In this document: in pieces, positions 16,078 through 25,102 of the stretch
Layout: every line of letters starts with the position of its first letter
How positions within the stretch are numbered: position 1 is the stretch's first letter
Source: CAYNQK01 sp964470375
GTDB taxonomy: Bacteria; Spirochaetota; Spirochaetia; Treponematales; JBGSOB01
Reading direction: 5' to 3'
NCBI GenBank assembly: GCA_964470375.1
Contig: CAYYCP010000050.1
Span: 1-25,102 of the forward strand
Length of the DNA: 25,102 nucleotides
Made by a program: the position numbers and the translations under genes
Notes under the pieces: model-generated
Databases searched by the model: none
What the model saw: only the letters and a program-made list of their open reading frames with translations
What the model was told of the DNA's origin: nothing

Positions 16078-17310
16078 ATGGACTCATCAGAGCCCGCCAA
16101 CCTGGGCATTCTGGCCTGCCCGGGCGGCGAGCAGTTCGCGGCCAAGGTCATCCGCCACCTCAAGGGCATCTACAAGCGCCGCTTCGACCGCAAGGTCATG
16201 GCCCTCTCCAAGCGCTACGAGCTGCCCAAGGAGACGGTGGCCCGGGACATCCGCTACTACGGCGACGTGGCCGACAGCTCAGGATCCTCAACCGAGGAGC
16301 CGGAGACCTACCGCCTGCCCGAGCTGCGCCTGGAGGCGCGCTACACCTGCTTCGCCAACGGGGAGATCAAGACCGAGATCCTCTCGCCGGTGCGCGGCAA
16401 GGACGTCTACGTTGTCCAGGACGTGGAGAACCGCCAGCCGGTGCTGTTCTACGGCCTGGACGCGCCCCGCCAGCTATCGGTCAACGACCACATCTTCAAC
16501 CTCCTCACCGCGGCGGACGCGGCCCTCCAAGCCGGGGCCCGCCGGGTCAGCCTGGTCCTGCCGGTCTACCCCTACTCGCGCCAGCACAAGAAGAAGGGCC
16601 GCGAGGGCCTGACCGCCTCGCGCTTCGGGCAGATCATGGAGCATCTGGGGGTTTCGCGCATCATCACCCTAGACATCCACTCGCGCGAGATAGAGAACTG
16701 CTTCAACCACCTGCGCCTGGAGAACCTGCACGCCTCCTACCAGATCATCCAGCAGCTGGCCCGGATCACCGACATAGGCGGTCCCGATTTCGTGGTGGTG
16801 TCCCCGGACACCGGGGCGGTGGACCGCAATAAGTTCTTCGCCTCGACACTCAAGCGTCCCCTGGCCCTGATCTACAAGGAGCGCGACTACTCTAAGGTCA
16901 GCAAGGACGCCAGCGACAGCAACATCACCGAGATGAAGCTCCTGGGCGACGTGCGCGGCAAGGTGGTCTTCATGGCCGACGACATGCTGGGCACCGGCGG
17001 CACCCTCATCAAGGCCATGCACTTCCTGCGCGAGCAGGGCGCCCGCGAGGTCATCTGCGCGGTCTCGCTGCCCTTTTTCTCCGGGAACGCCGAGGAGGAC
17101 TTCGAGAAGGCCTACCGCCAGGGCCTGTTCACCCGCATCATCGGCACCAACGCGGTTTACCACGATGCCCTTCTGCAGAGGGAATGGTACGTAAGCGCGG
17201 ACGTCACCAGCCTCTTCGCCCACATCATCTCGAGGCTGCACCACAACCGCTCCCTGAGCCCCCTCCTGGACTCGCGCGACATCATCCAGAGGCTCATGGC
17301 CAAGCGCTAG
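16078..17310 (+). CDS. prs: Ribose-phosphate pyrophosphokinase with a long N-terminal insertion
   Basis: The enzyme makes PRPP from ribose 5-phosphate and ATP for nucleotide, histidine and tryptophan synthesis. At 410 aa it is about 95 residues longer than the usual ~315. An insertion of roughly 65 residues (about 25-90, basic then Ser/Glu-rich) separates GGEQFAAKVIRHL from FANGEIKTEI, which are adjacent in classical enzymes. Recognisable motifs are LDIHSREIENCF, KERDYSKVSKD and the PRPP loop DDMLGTGGTL (301-310). In that loop Gly305 replaces the usual Asp. The start is the ATG after an AGGGGGACAGGG purine run, downstream of the promoter. It heads an operon with a HAD hydrolase 9 nt downstream. 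The protein could have altered regulation or oligomeric state. I am sure of the family, less so of the activity. Confidence 0.88.
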   Translation: MDSSEPANLGILACPGGEQFAAKVIRHLKGIYKRRFDRKVMALSKRYELPKETVARDIRYYGDVADSSGSSTEEPETYRLPELRLEARYTCFANGEIKTEILSPVRGKDVYVVQDVENRQPVLFYGLDAPRQLSVNDHIFNLLTAADAALQAGARRVSLVLPVYPYSRQHKKKGREGLTASRFGQIMEHLGVSRIITLDIHSREIENCFNHLRLENLHASYQIIQQLARITDIGGPDFVVVSPDTGAVDRNKFFASTLKRPLALIYKERDYSKVSKDASDSNITEMKLLGDVRGKVVFMADDMLGTGGTLIKAMHFLREQGAREVICAVSLPFFSGNAEEDFEKAYRQGLFTRIIGTNAVYHDALLQREWYVSADVTSLFAHIISRLHHNRSLSPLLDSRDIIQRLMAKR

Positions 17311-17318
17311 GCGGCGGG

Positions 17319-17978
17319 ATGCGCAGCTTCGGCCGAATCCGGCCCCTGGCGGCCCTTGTATTCGACATAGACGGCACCCTCTACAGCCACCCCGGCTACC
17401 AGAGGGCCCAGATCGATGTCCAGATCGAACGCCTGGCCGCCGAGCGCGGCTGGAGCATGGAGGAGGCCCGCGCGCGCGTGGCCGAAGCCGAGGCCCTGGC
17501 GGCCGCCGGGAGCGGCCGGGAACGCTCCTCTCTGGGCAATGCGTTCCTGTACCTGGGCGTGCCCATGGAGCTCAGCGTCCGCTGGCGCGAGGAACTCCTC
17601 CGCCCGGAGGACTACCTCTCCCCCGATCCCCGCCTGGCCCGAGCCCTGGAAAATCTCTCGAAGACATATCGCCTGGCCTGCCTGACCAATAACCCTGCCT
17701 CGGTGGGGCGCCGAACCCTGGAGGCCCTAGGCGTCCAGTCCGCCTTTCCTATCTTAGTGGGCCTGGATTCCACCCTTCGCTCCAAGCCCGAAGCCGAGCC
17801 CTTCCGGGCCGTTCTGGGGGCCCTGGGCCTGCCGGCATCCTCCTGCGCCTCCGTGGGCGACCGTTACGATGTGGACATAGCCCCGGCCCTGGAACTGGGC
17901 ATGGGGGGCATCCTTGTGGAGGGCGTGGAAGAGGTCTACTCACTGAAAGGATTCCTGAACGGGGAGGCCTCTCCTTGA
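17319..17978 (+). CDS. HAD-superfamily hydrolase (probable phosphatase, pyrimidine 5'-nucleotidase-like)
   Basis: 219 aa. Motif I FDIDGTLY has the nucleophile Asp16 and acid/base Asp18. Motif II lies in ACLTNNP, motif III lysine in LRSKPEAEPF and motif IV in VGDRYDVDIAPA. A helical cap follows motif I, as in the SDT1/pyrimidine 5'-nucleotidase and phosphoglycolate phosphatase groups. The ATG is 9 nt after the PRPP synthetase stop, and the gene overlaps the next start by 4 bp. Dephosphorylation of a nucleotide or sugar phosphate would suit the operon, but the substrate is inferred. Confidence 0.88.
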   Translation: MRSFGRIRPLAALVFDIDGTLYSHPGYQRAQIDVQIERLAAERGWSMEEARARVAEAEALAAAGSGRERSSLGNAFLYLGVPMELSVRWREELLRPEDYLSPDPRLARALENLSKTYRLACLTNNPASVGRRTLEALGVQSAFPILVGLDSTLRSKPEAEPFRAVLGALGLPASSCASVGDRYDVDIAPALELGMGGILVEGVEEVYSLKGFLNGEASP

Positions 17979-19030
17979 GGTACTGGGACGCGGATTCAGC
18001 ATCAGGCGCCCTTCCACCCCCGCCCCCTCAAGAAGCCGAGGCCGCGCCGCCCCGCAATCCCTTGGCGCGCAAGCCCATCGTGCCCAGCCCGGGCACGAGC
18101 CTGAAACTCGTCCTTATCCTGGGTGTGGCCACCGTCCTGGCATCCTCCACCCTCTTCCTCCGCCAAGCCGTCTCGGTCCAGAACCTGGGCGAGAGCGACC
18201 TGGGCCATGCCGACGCGCGCCTGGGCCTCCTCGCCCTCCGCCTGGCCTATCCGGAGCGGATCAGCGCCCTCAAGCGCGACTTCGACACCGGGGAATGGGT
18301 CATCGAATTGGACGGGGTCTGGTACTGCTGGGCCGGGGGCCGCATCCTCCCCCTGGCGGAGCGCGCCGACCAAGCCCTCTACCGCCCCTTCATCGAAACC
18401 AACTACCCCTGGAAGGTTATCGATCCCGAGGCCCTCGATAAGGCGACGATAGAAAAGCTCAAGCGCTTCCCCCAAGAGCAGAAGCTGAGGCCCCCCACCC
18501 ATCCCGGCTTCGCCACGGCCCTCTACGGGGGCTCCACGGAGGGGCAGCTCTGGGACAGGCAGAGGCGCATCCGCTTCCTGGGGCGCTGGATCAACGCCCA
18601 CGCCATGATCGTCGGCCCCCTGGCGGAGGTGGAGAGGGACATCATGGCCCTGGCCCCCTCCTCCCCGGAGATCCAGGCCTTCCTCAAGCAGATCGATTAC
18701 ATCGGAGCCTTCAATTACCGCCGCATCCGCGGGCAGACCGAGCTCTCGCGCCACAGCTACGGGGTGGCCGTGGACATCCTCCCCAAGGGCAGGGCCGCCC
18801 GCACGACCTACTGGCAATGGATCATGGAAGAGGACCCCGAGTGGCCCATCTACCCCCTGGAGGAGCGCTGGATGCCGCCGGACCAGGTGGTGAGGATCTT
18901 CGAGGAGCATGGTTTCATCTGGGGAGGGAAATGGCTGGAATATGACACGATGCACTTCGAGTACCGCCCCGAACAGCTCATCCTCAGGGCCTGGTACCGG
19001 CCCTGGTATCTCTGCGGCGGCCATCCCTAA
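17975..19030 (+). CDS. Membrane-anchored VanY/M15-family D,D-carboxypeptidase-like protein
   Basis: 351 aa from a TTG start that overlaps the HAD stop (TTGA) and has GGGGAGG 7 nt upstream. A proline-rich cytoplasmic tail (~1-43) precedes one membrane helix (~44-62), which places the bulk outside. The C-terminal domain has the zinc and catalytic set of M15 peptidases: His260 and Asp267 in SRHSYGVAVDI, and His327 in YDTMHFEYRPE. Such enzymes trim D-Ala or cleave peptidoglycan stems. The ~190 residues between the helix and the peptidase motifs contain no domain that I recognise. It is the last gene of the operon; a MITE-like element begins 10 bp after the stop. Confidence 0.88.
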   Translation: MRYWDADSASGALPPPPPQEAEAAPPRNPLARKPIVPSPGTSLKLVLILGVATVLASSTLFLRQAVSVQNLGESDLGHADARLGLLALRLAYPERISALKRDFDTGEWVIELDGVWYCWAGGRILPLAERADQALYRPFIETNYPWKVIDPEALDKATIEKLKRFPQEQKLRPPTHPGFATALYGGSTEGQLWDRQRRIRFLGRWINAHAMIVGPLAEVERDIMALAPSSPEIQAFLKQIDYIGAFNYRRIRGQTELSRHSYGVAVDILPKGRAARTTYWQWIMEEDPEWPIYPLEERWMPPDQVVRIFEEHGFIWGGKWLEYDTMHFEYRPEQLILRAWYRPWYLCGGHP

Positions 19031-19040
19031 GCCCTCGAAA

Positions 19041-19199
19041 CTTCCTCGAAGCTTTTTTTCAAATTCCCCCTTTTTTACTATCAGACGGTTATATTTTAAG
19101 GAAGTAAGCAAAAATAAGGATGGATTTTCTGAAAAATCTGATTGGAAAAATATATTTACTTATATAATATAGTTTTATTTCAACAAAGCTTCGAGGAAG
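19041..19199. mobile_element. MITE-like element, copy 2 (159 bp)
   Basis: Terminal inverted repeats CTTCCTCGAAGCTTT (19041-19055) and AAAGCTTCGAGGAAG (19185-19199) are perfect over 15 bp. The interior is very A+T-rich and non-coding. The left end continues TTTTTTCAAATTC, matching copy 1 at 15804, and the two copies lie in the same orientation. The left arm can also fold as CTTC-CTC-GAAG followed by C and seven Ts, so it may act as a weak terminator after the VanY gene. No target-site duplication is clear. Confidence 0.6.
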
Positions 19200-19481
19200 A
19201 AGATAGTATTACCTCAAGAAGCCTATTTTTTGGGCAGCCCTGACAGCCTCGCAAAAAAATACGGCAATCGGCCCATTCATCACATACGGTATCCCCATCC
19301 ATCTCCCAAGGCCCCTTCGCCATGGCTGGACCACCTCTTCACCAAGGGGGCAGGGCCCCCGCCCTTCCCCCCATCGCTTAAATGCTTTCTATATATATCG
19401 ATGTTTAATTACAACGCCCCCGTTCCTGGAAGTCTCATGACGGGCCCCATGCCATCGGACCATCATGCTCAGGGGGAGAAG
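19200..19481. other. Non-coding leader region upstream of gltB
   Basis: I see no gene here. The gltB frame happens to stay open, but the translation is low-complexity and unlike the family. It holds a short G/C hairpin, GGGGGC-AGG-GCCCCC (19346-19360), and an A+T stretch with TATATATAT around 19390. This is where binding sites for a sigma-54 activator would be expected, but I could not recognise a NtrC-type site. Confidence 0.5.
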
Positions 19482-19512
19482 GCCAGGCTATCAGCCCGGA
19501 AGGCTGCCTGGC
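19482..19512. promoter_or_regulatory. Palindrome overlapping the -24 box of gltB
   Basis: GCCAGGC (19482-19488) and GCCTGGC (19506-19512) are perfect complements. Inside them AGCC pairs with GGCT around the loop CGGAA. The right arm runs into TGGC of the sigma-54 -24 element, so a protein bound here would meet the polymerase. It is a candidate operator; the regulator is unknown. Confidence 0.45.
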
Positions 19513-19525
19513 ACGGCGCTTGCAT
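19508..19525 (+). promoter_or_regulatory. Sigma-54 (-24/-12) promoter of gltBD
   Basis: CTGGCACGGCGCTTGCAT matches the sigma-54 consensus (TGGCACG-N4-TTGCW) at every conserved base. The invariant GG and GC are separated by exactly 10 bp. The predicted start is near 19535, about 37 nt before the GTG. This points to nitrogen-responsive, activator-dependent transcription of glutamate synthase. Confidence 0.85.
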
Positions 19526-19535
19526 ACTATGCAAG
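19519..19535. promoter_or_regulatory. Perfect palindrome from the -12 box to the gltB transcription start
   Basis: CTTGCAT-ACT-ATGCAAG is a perfect 7-bp inverted repeat with a 3-bp centre. Its left arm is the -12 element and its right arm ends at the predicted +1. A repressor bound here would block sigma-54 polymerase. An incidental palindrome is possible, since half of it is fixed by the promoter consensus. Confidence 0.45.
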
Positions 19536-19571
19536 GCATGGCCCAAGAGGCCTTTATGGAGGATGGACTGC

Positions 19572-24065
<4,494 letters not shown>

Positions 24066-25102
24066 ATGGGCGACAACCAAGGTTACCTCAAGCACGGGCG
24101 GTTGAAGCCGCATTACCGGCCGGTGGCCGAGCGTCTGGGCGATTACGCCGAGGTGGAGCTGCCGAGGCCGGAGGAGGAGAGCCGCACCCAAGCCGGGCGC
24201 TGCATGGACTGCGGCACGCCCTTCTGCCACGGGGCATGCCCCATAGGCAACTACATCCCGGAATGGAACGACTATGCCTACCGCGGCAAGTGGCGCGAGG
24301 CCTGGGAATCCCTGGCCCTGACATCGCCCTTCCCGGAAATCACCGGCCGCCTCTGCCCGGCTCTCTGCGAGGGCGGATGCGTGCTGGCCTTCAACGACGA
24401 GGCCGTGTCCATCCGCCAGAACGAGCTGGACATCGCCGAAAAGGCCTTCGCCTTCGGCTGGGTGAAGCCGCGCCTCCCGAGACGCAACGGTCATCGCGCC
24501 ACGGTGGTGGGCTCGGGTCCGGCCGGCCTGGCCGCCGCGGACGCCCTCAATCAGATGGGCTATCAGGTCACAGTCTTCGAGCGGGACGCCCGCCCGGGCG
24601 GCTTCCTGCGCTACGGCATCCCCGACTTCAAGCTCGATAAGAAGGTCTTGGATCGGCGTCTGGCCGTCCTGGAGGCCGAGGGCATCATCTTCTCATGCGG
24701 GCGCCCGGTCGGGCGCGGCCACGGTGATGAGATCGACGCGCGCCGCCTGCGCCTCGAGTACGATGTGGTCGTGTTGGCCTGCGGCTCGCGGGCCCGGCGC
24801 GACCTGGACATCCCCGGCCGGGCACTGCCCGGTGTGGTCTTCGCCACCGACTACCTCGCGGCCTCCAACCGGCGCGTCTCCGGGGAAACCCCGCCCGATC
24901 CAGCCATGGACGCGCGCGGCCTGAAGGTGGTGGTGATCGGCGGCGGCGACACCGGCTCGGACTGCGTGGGTACGGCCAACCGCCAAAAGGCCGCCTCGGT
25001 GACCCAAATCGAGATATTGCCCAAGCCCCCCGAGAAGCGCCCGCCCACCCAGCCACGAGGAGGGAGTGGTCCAGGAATTCCAGGTGCTGACCAAGGAATT
25101 CA
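24066..25102 (+). CDS. gltD: Glutamate synthase, small (beta) subunit; 3' partial, with a frameshifting deletion near the end
   Basis: The subunit oxidises NAD(P)H and feeds electrons through FAD and iron-sulfur clusters to GltB. The ATG follows the gltB stop directly, with AGGAG upstream. Iron-sulfur cysteines are visible at C46, C49, C54 and C58 (CMDCGTPFCHGACP) and in CPALCEGGC. The FAD motif GSGPAGLAAADAL lies near residue 150 and the NAD(P)H motif VVVIGGGDTGSDC near 290-300. After ILPKPPEKRPPTQ (to about 25052) this frame becomes unlike the family. The next frame instead reads SHEEGVVQEFQVLTKEF from 25051, the expected continuation after about 13 missing residues. About 40 bp therefore appears to be missing, with a frame change. 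An assembly error is likelier than a pseudogene. The gene runs off the window. Confidence 0.9.
   Translation, partial: MGDNQGYLKHGRLKPHYRPVAERLGDYAEVELPRPEEESRTQAGRCMDCGTPFCHGACPIGNYIPEWNDYAYRGKWREAWESLALTSPFPEITGRLCPALCEGGCVLAFNDEAVSIRQNELDIAEKAFAFGWVKPRLPRRNGHRATVVGSGPAGLAAADALNQMGYQVTVFERDARPGGFLRYGIPDFKLDKKVLDRRLAVLEAEGIIFSCGRPVGRGHGDEIDARRLRLEYDVVVLACGSRARRDLDIPGRALPGVVFATDYLAASNRRVSGETPPDPAMDARGLKVVVIGGGDTGSDCVGTANRQKAASVTQIEILPKPPEKRPPTQPRGGSGPGIPGADQGI

Noticed and set aside
19346..19360. GGGGGC-AGG-GCCCCC hairpin as a terminator or activator site
   Set aside because: The loop is tiny, there is no T-tract, and it does not match a NtrC-type site; the flanking DNA is low-complexity G/C.
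19230..19571. A possible longer gltB start adding ~114 residues
   Set aside because: The frame is open but covers the sigma-54 promoter and its palindromes, translates to sequence unlike GltB, and lacks a ribosome site. The GTG at 19572 has GGAGGA at ideal spacing.

Overview
This 25.1 kb window comes from a GC-rich bacterial chromosome, probably a metagenome assembly. It contains 13 complete protein genes, two edge-truncated genes and no rRNA, tRNA or CRISPR. Evidence for a bacterium with sigma-54: a consensus -24/-12 promoter lies in front of glutamate synthase. Several other genes have ordinary -35/-10 boxes, most starts have a Shine-Dalgarno sequence, and a few look leaderless. The taxon cannot be fixed from the sequence; a GC-rich spirochaete is my weak guess.

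Layout. (1) 1-3480 is visibly richer in A+T than the rest. It holds a 5'-truncated FG-GAP/VCBS repeat protein with a pore-toxin-like C-terminal half, converging on a seven-helix membrane AraC-type regulator. (2) 3480-8740 is a carbohydrate block: a cupin-AraC regulator divergent from a GH31 glycosidase, then an aldo/keto reductase with a ferredoxin-like tail and an EamA-type transporter. (3) 8734-13710 holds a two-gene ABC exporter on the minus strand, divergent from cysteine synthase. Both halves are crossed by 100-N gaps that are almost certainly false: each gap is flanked by identical 55-bp sequences, and joining these restores both reading frames exactly. (4) 13750-15660 holds an intracellular transglutaminase-fold protein and a VapBC-like toxin-antitoxin pair whose toxin lacks one expected active-site aspartate. 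(5) 16027-19030 is an operon of a long, insertion-bearing PRPP synthetase, a HAD hydrolase and a membrane-anchored VanY-type peptidase. (6) 19480-25102 is gltBD under a sigma-54 promoter. gltD runs off the window and carries a frameshifting deletion close to the end.

The most novel signals are non-coding. Two ~160-bp, AT-rich elements (15804-15966 and 19041-19199) share near-identical terminal inverted repeats and conserved subterminal bases, and look like a MITE-type family. The gltB promoter has two palindromes, one over the -24 box and one over the -12 box up to the predicted start site, which suggests a further layer of control on nitrogen assimilation. No complete undescribed multi-gene system is evident. 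The FG-GAP/pore-like protein with its convergent membrane AraC regulator is the best protein-level candidate.
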